From Ailanthus altissimus (taxonomy: Eukaryota > Streptophyta > Magnoliopsida > Sapindales > Simaroubaceae), in contig OX327695.1 of assembly GCA_946807835.1 (NCBI GenBank), positions 22,054,501 through 22,118,500 on the forward strand: 64,000 nt of DNA, read 5' to 3'. Below the pieces are notes generated by a model. The model saw only the letters and a program-made list of their open reading frames with translations, was not told the origin of the DNA and made no database searches. Position 1 is the stretch's first letter; the number at the start of each line of letters is the position of its first letter. The translations under genes were made by a program, and so were the position numbers. Shown one piece after another: positions 23,483 through 35,121 of this stretch.

Positions 23483-26400
23483 CTTTGTATCCTGATTATC
23501 TATATACCAATGCTTATATCAAGTAATCTCAAAAGTTAGCTGCCTTTGACACTGCAATTACATCTAGTGAGCCATTATTGCACAAGGTACTTGCTAAGGC
23601 TCATTTTGGTATTGGTCGGCTTTGAACTTATTCAAATATATGTTTCCGATAAGCTAGTTTACATGCTTCCTTAAGTGGTGAAATTCATTGGTTGTGTGCT
23701 AATGGTCTTGATGAAACTCATACCTTTTTTTATCTTTGTTGCATCATGCCATAATTGCTCTGTGGCAGTTGGCTCCCCAAGCAAGTTTTTATCTTTGGTT
23801 GCCTAAAAAGCGATCTTTAAAGGGACCATGAGAAGAATATACTTCTCATCTTTTATCCTTGTTACCTTGGTGGGAGACTGCCTCACGCTCCACCTGAGCT
23901 TTCTTTGTGTGGCCTTTCTCTTCAAGGATACTTCACAATTCTCAATGACATTTAGTCTCTCCTTTTTTAAAGCACCTTTATCTCAAAGGATCTCTTCAAT
24001 TTTAGGCCTCAGATCCTTCCTTGTGGTTCTATTGTTGAAGAAGTTTTTGCCTCTTATTAATGTTGTTGTTGTTCTTTTTGTTGTTTTTCTTTTTCTTTTT
24101 TTTTGTATTTTTCTTTCTCAATCCTTATATACCAAAGTTCTCAGTCATAGGTAGGCTTATAAGTCAAGATGTAGTTTTCAATAAGGTAATATTAAATCGA
24201 TTTAGTCGCAATCCATTTTTTAGGACTTATAACATGATTGGTAAATTAAATGCTCCAAGTTGAATTACTTTCTTGTAAAATAGGTCCATAAAGTCCCTTA
24301 AGCTCTTTACTTGGCCTTTCTTAAGCTTTTTCAGCTATTGGGGGTTTTTGGCTGATTTACAAGCCCTATAAAAGTGTTGCACAAACTTTTCTATTAACTC
24401 ACTATAAAAAAGATGCTTCATTGCTTTGGACTTTGATATTAGAGAACAGTTTGCCCTTCTAACTTCATATAGAACAATCGACACATTTGATTCTATCTCA
24501 GCCTCCAACAGTAAGCAAGTAAGTTATTTGATCAATGTAATGATTTAGATTGATCATTCCTTTGTACACTAGAATGCTTGAAAATCAAAAGTCTACAAAA
24601 AATTTCATACTCTTAATCTCATCTATAAGCGGAGACTTTTGCTCCCTTTTTGCTGTACTTGGAAGAGTAGCTTCTCACTATTCTTGACCCTCTATGAGCT
24701 TATACACTTCCTTCTTCAGTCTTTTAACATTTTCCTCCAAGGTCACTTCTTCTTGTCACCACACTCCTTTACCTATCTCTGCCTACGTCATCCTTGATTT
24801 TTGTTTATTTTTTTAGAAATATTATCCAAATGTTGTGCTCATTCAAATTATCTTTATTCCATTATTTCTTTAGATTTCTTCATACTCGCTCTGAGTCTTT
24901 AACTTTTGAATATATTTTTGCTTAATCATCATACTATTAGTGTAATCTCCTACTATAAAGCTAACCCTATTGAGCTTCAAGTAAATCTCTTTCTTGTATC
25001 CTCTTCCCTTTTTGTCTCCGAGTTTATTGAGTAGGTTTGTTAACTCCAATTAGTAGGGAAAAGCCCCTAAAGATTCGATGGGCCTATTAGTCGATAAGTT
25101 TTTCTATAAGGCTTTTAGCACCCTTCAATCCTTATGTGCTTCTTAAAGACTTTGACCAATTAGTCTCTTAATTCCTCTATCTCCTTTCTTGCCTCTTTCA
25201 ATTATTTCTCCAATGCTACCCTTTAGATGAGGGTGACCTCTTCTAGGCTCACTATGTTTTCGTCCCATAATTTCAATGATTGTCCTTGATCTGGATTTTC
25301 ATAGTTGGGATTCTCTATTGGTGGCTGGTTTTGCTCATTATTGAGGGTAGTCTTGGATCAGATAATCATCTTATTAGTCTTTGAGGGATTGCCCCTTATG
25401 AATTTTTACACCTTTTCCACAAATAACAAGTTGTTGATCATGAAATTTGGGGAGTTTTTTTTTTCCTATAAGATGAATTTTTTTTTCTGCTTTAGGAACA
25501 TTGAACTTGATCCCCTAAGCCAGATTAAGCTAATTCTCTTTGACATGAGTCAATCTTCAAGATTGTCCTTGTAACCAAAGAACACAGTTAGGCTACACTA
25601 GAATTTGTTCTCGATGATGACTCTCTAATGTTTAAGTCATTGATAAAGTCTTAAGGAAAAGAGAAAGGTGAGTAAAAATAATAAGCAAGCATATAAAAGA
25701 GGAATTTGGTTGCTAAAATAAGGTTTCTTGGTCGGAAAAAGTCAATCCCTTTTAAAGTTGTTTAACCTTATTTTTATAGACTTTGCATACTAGGTAATTT
25801 GAGTCATACCAAGATTATGACATATCTCTAGATTCTTAACTTGGGTCTTTTTTGAGGTAATAGGGGTAGAACTTATCCAAATTATTTTGGATGCCTTGAA
25901 ATCCTTGAGATATGAACATTCAGAGTCATAAAAGAATGTAACCAACTTTAGGGTAGTCATCTAGACTTTTAAGCGGTGAGCTTGACTTGGGTAAATCGCT
26001 CTAGTAAGCTGAGGACTTATATAGTTGATGCCAAGGATGACTTAAAGCTGAGGGAATCTTAAGTAAGTACCAAAAAGGTAGGTATCTAAACATCTACTAG
26101 TATCGATAATACCCCTTATCTATTATTGGACCTAGGCTATCATGGGCTTAGGCCTTTGATGCTTTAGTGTGAAAGTTCTGCATTGTTAGCTTATGTGAGA
26201 TATCCTTTAATGGGATGAGCTTGAGGGCCCTTAAGCTATATGGGCCCTTGGTGTCTTGTTAGAGGTGGACTGAGCTAGAGCCGAGGTCCATGAGGGAAAC
26301 ACTAATTAAATTTTTATAGTCTAATTTTACAAATATATCATTAGAGACTTTTACTTATAGGAGTTTTAGAAGGAATAAAATATGATTATTCTAAAATTTA

Positions 26401-26860
26401 ATTTAAAATTTAATGGAAAATTTTGGAAAGTAACATTAACTAAAATAATTATAATGTTTGATTAAAAACTTAATGGTTAACTTTGGAAAGCAGGGGTGGA
26501 ATAAAAATTTAAGGCGAGAGAGGGCTCAATGTTAAAGTTAAAAGTTGTATCGGATTAAAGTTTAATTATATGGAGATTTTAATATCAAACTTGAAATTTT
26601 GCCAAATCAGTGTACAAATAAGAAAATTGCCAAATTTAAAAAGTAAAATTATAAAAAACCATTGTTAAGTTAAAAAAAATATATATTTTGAGCTTAGAGA
26701 CCCCCTTAGGCCCTCTAGTAGTTCCATCATGGTTGGTAAGTAACGTTAATTAAAATAATTTATTTAAAAAGAGATCATATTTAAAATAATTATTTCAAAC
26801 TTTTATTTTGATCTCAAACATGTAATAAAGAATAATAGACAGATTTATGCTTGCAATCTG
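23483..26860. other. Unassigned repeat DNA with a possible minus-strand gag relic
   Basis: No intact gene. On the minus strand between about 25250 and 24300, broken frames carry coiled-coil-like text (ALEK..LKEARKEIEELRD) and then SPLIDEIKSMKFFVDF, VYKGMINLNHYIDQITYLLTV, which loosely resembles gypsy gag (..DGTTDPxxHLxxF..). A T/TTG-rich simple tract lies at 24055-24115. The plus-strand frames at 23828-24154 and 25305-25574 have no recognisable domain. 26280-26750 is AT-rich and featureless. Confidence 0.35.
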
Positions 26861-26865
26861 TGCAC

Positions 26866-26876
26866 TATATATAAAT
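26866..26876 (+). promoter_or_regulatory. TATA-like box upstream of lipase copy A
   Basis: ACTATATATAAAT lies about 115 bp before the ATG at 26989, a plausible plant promoter spacing. Copy B has TATATA at 38424-38429, 75 bp before its ATG. Confidence 0.5.
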
Positions 26877-27472
26877 ATTGTATGGGATACATAGAGGATC
26901 TTCGTCAATATTTGCTCAATGCTCAATAGAAAAATTAAGCACAAAAAGTGCGACAACCTCCTTTATTTAATAAATTAACATTTATTACATGATCTTGAAA
27001 CCTGAAGAACTGACATTTATTGATCTCATTCGGATATTATTTTCGAGTGAAAATTTTTGGATAGCTCCAAGGGAAGCGAGGAGAATTTTCGGCGTAGATG
27101 GCTCATATTTGTCTCCATTGTGGCACAGAAATTCTGCTATTTATGGCAAAGCCCATGTTATGCGTTGGTTCTTTGATCGAGTTTATGCTCAATCTGCTGT
27201 CGAGTAACCGTAACCTCGGCAAGCTCTTGCTTAGTTTACTACGAGGTTAGTTTGGCTTCATATCGACATTAAAGAGTATAGTAGCTGCTGGAACAAATTT
27301 GTGAATTGTGACTGCACGTACAGCTTCATATAATTCCTGTCCGTGAATGAATTTTCTAGATTGTGCTCTTTTTTAGGGTGTTTTATCCGTTGGGTATGCT
27401 TTAACAATTTCTGTAAGAGAGGACAAAGGATAGAATCATTAATTAAATGAGTAAAGATTTACATTTTTTAAA

Positions 27473-29166
27473 GGAAAATTTGACATACCCCTAAAATTTT
27501 GGCAGAATTTACGTTAACCCAAACATTTTGAAATCTTGTCATATGCCATATTCTTGGGCACGCAGACATTAATTTTCTGTTAAGAGAGTACGCGCGAAAA
27601 AAAGTAGAAGCACCTTAAACTTAAGGAAAACGAATTTTTAATGAAATAAAATAAAACCTAAAATATGTTCTCTTCTTTTTCTCTTTATTTTATTCTTTCT
27701 TTTCTTTTCTATTTTTTTTTTCTCCATCGACTTTTGGGGCCTTCTCTCCATCAGGTCATCAACTAATGCACACAAAAAAAAAAACAAAGTTGAGAAGTCT
27801 TGGTGCCAGTCAGTTGATCTTGGTTAGAATGGCATGACTGCATCGGGCCTTCTTTGAGGTTGTGTTTCGGCTCGTTTCGACTGCTTGCCCATACACGACC
27901 TCTCCAGGGGCCTTCATGGTCATGTTTGCCTCTTGCAGGCCTGCCCCCACTGCACTCGGCCTCTCCCGAGTTTGTGTATAACACCCCATCAAAATTATAA
28001 TATATTGTGAATACACTCAAATAAAAATTTACCTTTTTATTTTAATTCATTTTCCTCCGTTATTTTAAAATATTTTATCTATTTATATTAGGAAATGCAT
28101 GACAGGTCTCAAGCCGCATTAAAAAAAGGTTTATGTTGTAAAAGATTCCTTAAATAATACAAATAATTGTCAAATTGATTGTTTTTTATGTCTTTAACTA
28201 GTTGTTTAGCAGAGAGTTAAATTTGTTATGTTCAATAAATTTAAGAGAATGAAGTATTATTACATAAAATGTTGGAAAATATCACCACCTTTTTTTTCAT
28301 TTACTTATTTTGTTTTTTCTCTTAGCCTTTATTTGACAAGCTGCTGGCTCATTTTTGGGTTGATTTGTGATGCTGGATTGATTTGTTCATATTGAATTAT
28401 AAAGATTGAGTGTTTGATTAAATTTGTGGTCGTGGTGTTATGCTAGAGTTTAATTTATGATGGCGGTGCGGTACCATAAAAATTGGTGGCTCTTGAAAGT
28501 GTTGGTAGCGTTATAGATTTGTAAAAAAAAAAAAACAATAAATTAGAAATGGAAAGGAAAATTGATTAAAAAATTAAATAGTTAAAAATTGGTCTAAAGG
28601 GAGTAATTTTTTACATTACGAGCCGTTTAGTATGCAATATTGGATTAGATAGGATTGGATAAGGTAAGGATAGGATTTAATTAGTTATAGTTAAGTCTTG
28701 TTTTGGGGTTATTTAGGAAGAGATTGGATTAATTGAAATATTTTCAAAAAATTATATAATTAAATATATTAATATCAAATTAAATTAACTATTAAATATT
28801 TAGAATTTCTTATTTGTAATAATAAGATAATAAGTCTAGATACTTATTTATAATATTATTTAACTAAAATTATGTAAATGTAATTTAGTTTAAATATTGT
28901 ATTAGTTTTCATATAATATAATTTTAATATTTATTTAACTGTATAAACTAAAATTGTCATAATTTATTGAATATTTAATAATATATAATACAAATTTATT
29001 AAATATGTAAAAGCTTTTTATCTATAATAATAAGTGTTTAAATGTATATTTTATACAGTTACAAAATATTATATTTTATACAATTAAGGGGGTAAATATG
29101 ATACAGTTTCAGTGTTAACTAATGTCCCATTTCACCAAATTTTAGGAGGGTAAATAAAAATTTCCC
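27473..29166. mobile_element. MULE-like non-autonomous element in lipase intron 1
   Basis: The left end GGAAAATTTGACATACCCCTAAAATTTTGG is approximately the reverse complement of the right end CCAAATTTTAGGAGGGTAAATAAAAATTTCCC (29135-29166). Similarity continues inward (CGTTAACCCAAACATTTTGAAATCTTGTCATAT against the inverted TATGATACAGTTTCAGTGTTAAC). The flanks TTTTTTAAA and AATTTTAAA look like a decayed 9-bp target duplication. Long inverted ends with a 9-bp duplication point to Mutator-like elements. No transposase is seen. The interior includes a pyrimidine tract (27665-27722) and A-rich runs. Confidence 0.55.
28612..29060. other. AT-rich intron filler
   Basis: The segment starting GAGCCGTTTAGTATGCAATATTGGATT resembles the edge of small plant transposons. 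It is followed by a very AT-rich block without coding potential, inside the MULE-like element. Confidence 0.35.
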
Positions 29167-29911
29167 AAATTTTAAAGAACTGTTAATGGTAATAGTTGTT
29201 TTTTTTTTTTTTTTACATTAGCTAATAGCAAGAGAAGGAAAATTTGTAAGCATATCAGACATATCTTGATGGGACTGGTGGAGTGTTATATTTTCTAAAG
29301 CTATTGCTTAAAGTCATCATGTAACTTAATTATTCTTCTAATGCATTTGGTGTGTTTTAGTGAGTTAGTGTCCCCAGGGCCAGGGATGAATCCCTACAGC
29401 TCAAAAGCAAGTGTACAAAGCAACTGTAATGATACTCCTTGTCTGTCAGGTTCTTATTCAAAGTTAGAAAAGCAAATCAAGTAACTTAAGAGATTTATAT
29501 TCTCCAACATCAGCAACACGTTTCACTGCTGCCCGCTTTACGGTTTATAAGTATTAAGTAGTATCTCGACAATTCGAACAGTAATTAGTAATTAATGAGC
29601 ATCGCTCTTATGCATTAATGCAAACAAACTCTCTGTTAGATTCAATTAAAAACAAAATTAAGCCGTTGGAGTGAAAAAGCTTTAGCTAAAGAATCAATTT
29701 TGATTGATGCAAAGATTGAGCGTGTACTAACGAACTTAATTTTATTTATCTGTTCAAAATAATTAATGGGTTAATTATAGGGAGGCTGGAGAAACCGGAT
29801 AAAACATCAACAATTTTCATATCGTTTATCGAAAATTTAGACAAGCGAGTAATGCTGGACAGTAGCATCAAACGTAGAGATGACAGATACTATGCAACAT
29901 TGTCTATGATG

Positions 29912-30393
29912 GCATCTAAAGCAGCTTATGAGAATAAAGATTACATCGAAACTATAATTAGTAAACAAGGGAAGGTATAATAACGTCATAATTATTAAGA
30001 TTTGTTTTTAATATTAAATCTTTAATTAATTGTTTAAATTTTTTTTTTATTAATTATTCTAGTTGAATTATGTTTCTTTTTCTAAAAATAGTTTTATGAT
30101 ATTTTTCAGATGGAGTACCTGCGATTTGATGACTATTGGAAGCAGCTTATGATAATAACGGCATCTAAAGCAACTTATGAGAACAAAGATTACATCGAAA
30201 CTATAGTTAGTAAACATTGGAAGGTATAATAACGTCATAATTATTAAGATTTATTTTTAATATCAAATCTTTACTTAATTGTTTAAATTTTTTTTTTTGC
30301 TAATTATTCTAGTTGAATTATGTTTCTTTTTCTAAAAATGGTTTTATGATATTTTCCAGATGAAGTACCTGTGATTTGATGACTATTGGAACG
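29912..30393 (+). repeat. 250-bp exon-intron-exon tandem duplication in lipase copy A
   Basis: GCATCTAAAGCAGCTTATGAGAA at 29912 recurs as GCATCTAAAGCAACTTATGAGAA at 30161. The copied unit holds the end of exon 2, the whole of intron 2 and exon 3, ending GATGACTATTGGA at 30140 and 30390. The units are about 95% identical, so the event is later than the split of copies A and B. Confidence 0.93.
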
Positions 30394-30558
30394 GTTATTA
30401 GAAAACATTTATGCTTTATTTTTGAATTGCTTTGTTCATGATTAATACTTTGTTGATTCGATAATAAGAGTTAAATTGTTTGATTGCAGATTATCAAGTA
30501 AAGGCCACAACACAAGCCCTCTTGCTTTATGATAAAGATGATGACCATGATACAATAG

Positions 30559-30984
30559 TTGTGTCTTTCAGGTGTGCAAATCCCTTTGATGCGTATGCCT
30601 GGTGCACAGACTTTGATATATCATGAGATCGATGACGTGGGCAATATACACGGCGATTTTATGAAAGCTCTAGGCTTACAGAAGAACACTGGTTGGCCTA
30701 AAGATATCAAGGAAGACGATAAACGCCAGGCTCCCTTAGCTTACTATGCAATCAGGGACATGCTTAAAGATCTTTTGAGCAAAAATGCTAGGGCGAAATA
30801 TATATTTACAGGTCACAGTTTAGGTGGGGCACTAGCAATTCTTTTCCCGGCAGTTTTGATACTGCATGAAGAAAAATTGTTGTTGGAAAGATTGAAAGGA
30901 GTCTATGCATTTGGGCAACCAAGGGTAGGAGATGGGACGTTTGGGAAATTCATGGAAATGAAGTTGCAAGAGCATAAGGTTTGA
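30559..30984 (+). pseudogene. Lipase copy A, longest open part of exon 4
   Basis: An open 141-residue frame. The first ~20 residues are out-of-frame; from [20 protein letters not shown] on it is true lipase core. It contains [20 protein letters not shown], the nucleophile elbow [12 protein letters not shown] and [16 protein letters not shown]. It stops in-frame with TGA where copy B has HQVKYFRF. The frame lacks both the catalytic Asp and the His partner. Confidence 0.9.
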
Positions 30985-31057
30985 TATTTTAGATTTGTTT
31001 ACAGCAATGACATGGTGTCCATGTTGCATCTACTACGATCGCCACTATAAAGGAAAG

Positions 31058-31599
31058 GTTAGAACCATTCTCTATTCTCCACTCACAAACACATATAAGA
31101 ATATGGAGCATTCTTTGTCATTAGATTTGTTAATTTTATGATTTGATCATATTATCTGTTTTTTTTTACTTAGAGGAACTTTTCTCTTAATATAGAAATT
31201 GATTTGAGCAACTGAATCGATCTCTAGAACCTTTTGCAGATCAATTCAACCGAGAGCCGAACCAAGAGCAAAATAATAAAATAAGAAAATAAGAAGTCGG
31301 GAGGAAAAGGCAATTGCCTTTTAAATTCATTAAAGGCTAAAAACTAATGTCATATGTAATAGACAATATTATGTGTCATTAATGAAACGACACATTTTGG
31401 TGCTTGATTTTGAGTCCTCTAAATATCACCCCAGTCCTGTTTTGTTTGAATTTCCTTAAAAGCTAAAATATTTGTCACTTCAGCCTTTTCATTATTTTTT
31501 TTTTTCAAATTATTTTGGAGCCAACAGTACTTCAATTTTATAAATCCACCTTTAATTTCAAAACAATTTGGTCCTTCTTTCTACATTTGGTGAGACTCA
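31058..31599. other. Lipase intron start running into repeat DNA
   Basis: The first ~50 bases (GTTAGAACCATTC..CACTCACAAACACAT) match the start of copy B's last intron (GTGAGCATC..ATCACAAACACAT at 40867). Past this the similarity ends, and no last lipase exon follows before 37453. No gene recognised. Confidence 0.5.
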
Positions 31600-31629
31600 C
31601 TTAATCAGCTCAAATTTCTCTATTCAGTC

Positions 31630-32068
31630 ATCCTTTATCAAATGAGTATCCATTTGAGAGGTTCATAAAAATTTTAATGACTTATGTGCAGAATCGTAAT
31701 TGTTAAAAAGTTATATTTTTGAATGTTATTTTGTTGAGGAGTTAATGAAATTTTGTGTTGTCAAGTTGAGATGCCATTAGAAACCCCCTTTACCAAAAGG
31801 ATAAAATAGTGATTGACAAAATACTAAGTGATAGGATAATTATAGAAGAAGAGTGTGATTTGTTAGATCAAACCTATCTTTATATCCCGTTTAATATCTT
31901 GGAGGTTCAACTTATATTAAGTAAGTATTTCCTTTTATCATAATTCTTTATTTGTTTCTATGACTTAATCTTTTTAAATGTTCACATATTAATAATAATT
32001 TTATCACTTGCAAATTAGGGAGTATTTCATGTGGCTAAAACAACAATATCCATATATGTCCAATAAGA
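31630..32068 (+). pseudogene. CACTA transposase remnant, DUF4218-like
   Basis: NEYPFERFIKILMTYVQNR at 31640-31700 matches the conserved YPFERYMK.LK.YVRN block of the DUF4218 region in CACTA transposases. After decayed sequence there is a likely intron (GTAAGTATT at about 31920 to CAAATTAG at 32018). Then YFMWLKQQYPYMSNK runs into the TAAGA insertion site. The reading continues at 35122 with HNHTFIYWFKEKV. Confidence 0.75.
32064..32068. repeat. Target-site duplication (TAAGA)
   Basis: TAAGA at 32064-32068 is repeated exactly at 35122-35126, on either side of the LTR element. Confidence 0.92.
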
Positions 32069-33051
32069 TGTTAGAAATTGGTGATTCAACAATCTTGTAT
32101 AGGCAAGAATTAAGATGAATACTAAGAGAATAGTCATTATGAAGTCAAATACGCATCTTGTGTACAAGGGAGAAGCAAAACGAAAAGCTAAAAGAATGGG
32201 TACTGTTCATATAGCCTCACTGTTCATGGCGAGCAATATTGCACACGGCGACAGGTACTGTTCACAGTTATTACTATTCATCAGGGTGCTAATCACGTAG
32301 GGGTACTGTATGCTCAGTTACTATTCATGCGGCAACTTTGGGGTATTTTTTGTTTTGGCTCAATTGACTTCTTTAAGTGGGATTAGGACTCCTACAAGTA
32401 AGAACTCTTATTCCAAATAAGTTTAGGGTTTCTAAGGATATTTTATTCATTATATAAACCCTTCTAAACACAAAAGAAAGACAAGCTTCTAAAGTTTCAA
32501 GATGTAATAATAAGAGAGAATAAAGGAGTTAGGTAAGCACTAAGTGCACCAAGCACTAGGGTGTAAACTTTTGGGGAGTGTATTCTTTTGGTTCTTAAGT
32601 GAATAAAAGAAACACCATAGATCTTTTGGTTTAGATACTCGGGCTATTCTTGTATTCCTTGTAAAAATATTTTATGAGGAGATACTAAGAAGTCTTAGAG
32701 AGTTATGATGATTAAGGGTAGATACTTAGAGGTCTTTATGGGAGATATTAAGGGTCTTGTGGGATCATTGATAATGTAAGAAGATACTTAGTGATCTATA
32801 TCAATAATAAGAAGTTAGATCATGGATCCTCAATGGACATAGGCAATTTTGGACCAAACCACGTATATCTTGTGTCTTATTCATTGGTTTGTTTTCTTTA
32901 TCTTTATTGCTGTGTTGATCTTATATGTTTTTACTTATAGTGTGTGTTATGATTTTTCGATGCGCATAAAATAAAAGGGATATCAAGGCTGTGGCTTAGG
33001 TTGATGCCATAAGGGTGTCAAACTGAAGACCATGGCTTAATATCCGCAATA
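32069..33051 (+). repeat. 5' LTR
   Basis: Starts TGTTAGAAATTGGTG and ends near ATCCGCAATA. A TATATAAACCC box lies at about 32452-32461. The frame at 32115-32300 inside it is not a gene. Confidence 0.9.
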
Positions 33052-33054
33052 AAC

Positions 33055-33066
33055 TGGTATTAGAGC
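33055..33066 (+). promoter_or_regulatory. Primer-binding site (tRNA-iMet type)
   Basis: TGGTATTAGAGC lies three bases after the 5' LTR. It differs by one base from the standard copia site TGGTATCAGAGC. Confidence 0.85.
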
Positions 33067-34159
33067 ATGGGTTGAAGTCTAGATTGCAAAGCATAGACAG
33101 TAGTGTCAAATTACAGAGCAAAGATTGTCAGCCATGGGAACTCACAAATATAAGAGAAGAACAATAAAGAAGATGATTATTTGAAAGAAGAAAAGGTGAT
33201 GGATTTACTATAGAGTTATTTTTTTTTTAGTAAGGATCACTCTTGAAAAATACTATTAATAAGATAGTGTCATCTAGGTCATGGTCAGAAGAATCATTTA
33301 AATTGGACGCAAAATAAAGATGAAAAAAGAAGAACAATCAAGATTCAAGGGTATATCTAAAAGGTGTCTAAGGGACTCAAATAGATAGTCCTAAAGAAAG
33401 ACAAAGATAAAAAGAAGGTAGATTTACAAGTCTGTTGGATGACTAGGTAAAGATATTGATTGCATGAAAGCTTCTAAAGGAATAAGTGTTTGATGGATGA
33501 GCTATTTTTAGGATTTAAGGTAGTATTTTCGTATGAGTCATAGAGAATTATTATTTACCGATTAGAGAAATATGGCTTGTGGTAAGTCATAGGGGATTGA
33601 TAGAATAAAATTGAGACTATATGATGAAAAAGACAAGGGAGAGACTAGGTATAAGATTTCATTCCTCATCTCATGAAAACCTAGTAGACTTAGGACTGCT
33701 AGATTGAAATAGGGAGATTCATGAAAGACAGAAGGAATGAATATTAAATGGGAAGAAAAAGGATCAGGGAGTGATAAACACAGAGGAAGGCTATGTGGTT
33801 GAAGAAAAGTGTTTTGAATAGGATCAACATAGGGTTATTGATTTGAAACAGACCACAAAACCACTTTTGAATTATATCACTTTGTGGCAGGGGTCGAAAG
33901 AGATTGTGTGAGAAGAGTAGTAATGGCGAGAATATGTTTTTACCATTAAGGGATTGTGGTCATAGTGTCTTCGGGACATGAAAGATCGTAACATTGAGCT
34001 ACTCTAGACATTAGCATTCAAGAATCATTGGAGACCATAGTCGCAAAAGCTTTATTTAAGTCTAGAACCTGACTTAGAGGCAATGCTAGTAAGCATTGGT
34101 TAAGGAGGGGTGACGATGATTAGCTTCGTGGAGAGAGATTTTGAATCAATGAGGGGATT
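33067..34159 (+). pseudogene. Non-coding interior with copia traces
   Basis: The ATG at 33135 (MGTHKYK) resembles a copia gag start, but frames break at once. The text near 33930-33990 (LPLRDCGHSVFGT) could be integrase-derived. No RT or RNase H text is visible. A full copia interior is 4 kb or more, so about three quarters is gone. Confidence 0.5.
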
Positions 34160-35121
34160 TGTTGAAAATTGGTGATTCAACAATTTTGTATCGGCAAGAA
34201 TTGAGATGAATACCAACATAAGAGTCATTATGAAGTCAAGTACGCATTTGGTGCACAAGGGAGAAGAAAAATGAAAAGCCAAAAGAATGAGTACTGTTTA
34301 TGCAACCTCATTGTTCACACCGAGCAATATTGTGCGCGGCGATGGGTACTATTTATAGCTGTTATTGTTCATCAAGGTACTAATCACGTATGGGTACTGT
34401 ATGCTCAGTTACTATTTATATGACAACTTTGGGGTATTTTCTGTTTTGACTCAATTGACTTCTTTAAGTGGGATTAGGACTCTTACAAGTAAGGACTCTT
34501 ATTCTAAATAGGTTTAGGATTTTTAAAGGTATTTTATTCACTATATAAACCCTTCTAAACACAAGAGAAAGACAAGCATCTAAAGTTTAAAAATGTAACC
34601 ATAAGAGAGAATAAAGGAGCTAGGTAAGCACTAAATGCACCACGCACTAGGGTGTAACTTTTTTGGCAGTGTTTTCTTTTGGTTCTTAAGTGAACAAAAG
34701 AAACACTAAAGATCTTTTTGACTTAGATGTTCGGGCTATTGTAAAAATCTCTTATAAAGAGATACAAAGAGGTTTTAAAGAGTCATGGTGATCAAGGGTG
34801 GATAATTAGAGGTCTCTATAGGAGATACTAAGGGGTTTTGTGGGATCATTGATAATGTAAGAAGATACTTAGTGATCTATATCAATAATAAGAAGTTAGA
34901 TCATGGATCATCCGTGGACGTAGGTAATTTTGGGCCGAATCATGTATATCTTGTGTCTTCTTCATTGGTTTATTTTCTTTATCTTTATTAGTGTATTGAT
35001 CTTATATGTTCTTACTTATGGTGTGAGTTATGATTTTCCGTCGCGCATAAAATAAAAGGTTGTGACTTAATTGATGCCATAGAGGTGTCAAACTGAAGAC
35101 CAAAGCTTAATATCTGCAACA
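34160..35121 (+). repeat. 3' LTR
   Basis: Starts TGTTGAAAATTGGTG and ends ATCTGCAACA. It is followed by TAAGA. Divergence from the 5' LTR is roughly one base in ten by eye, so the insertion is old. Confidence 0.9.

Larger units (their letters stand above)
26989..31057 (+). pseudogene. Class-3 triacylglycerol lipase (OBL1-like), copy A
   Basis: Tandem paralogue of copy B. OBL-type lipases hydrolyse acylglycerols at oil bodies (family knowledge). Exon 1 is 26989-27245 (LKPEELTFIDLIRILFSS; after frameshifts RWLIFVSIVAQKF and LNLLSSNRNLGKLLLSLLRG). Exon 2 is 29781-29974 (DKTSTIFISFIENLDKRV, YYATLSMMASKAAYENKDYI). Exon 3 occurs twice because of a 250-bp duplication (30110-30140 fused into exon-2-like sequence, and 30360-30393). 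Exon 4 is 30490-31057 with intact GHSLGG (Ser codon 30817-30819). Defects: frameshifts in exon 1, TGA in exon 3, a 5-bp deletion in exon 4 (DFDIS then EIDD), TGA after QEHKV at 30982-30984, and an internal deletion removing the region after the SND aspartate motif. The last exon with the catalytic His is missing. A MULE-like insertion fills much of intron 1. Confidence 0.92.
32069..35121 (+). mobile_element. Deleted copia-type LTR retrotransposon
   Basis: The LTRs at 32069-33051 (983 bp) and 34160-35121 (962 bp) are clearly related, for example GGTGATTCAACAAT.TTGTAT.GGCAAGAATT and TAAACCCTTCTAAACACAA. They flank a 1.1-kb interior. A PBS follows the 5' LTR (TGGTATTAGAGC, 33055-33066), a purine tract precedes the 3' LTR (GAGGGGA, 34151-34157), and TAAGA is duplicated perfectly. 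The interior has no open frame; short stretches recall copia gag and integrase. It is a non-autonomous or internally deleted derivative. Confidence 0.93.

Noticed and set aside
27763..28020. Two overlapping minus-strand frames inside lipase intron 1
   Set aside because: No homology recognised, within a MULE-like element, and not supported by codon pattern.
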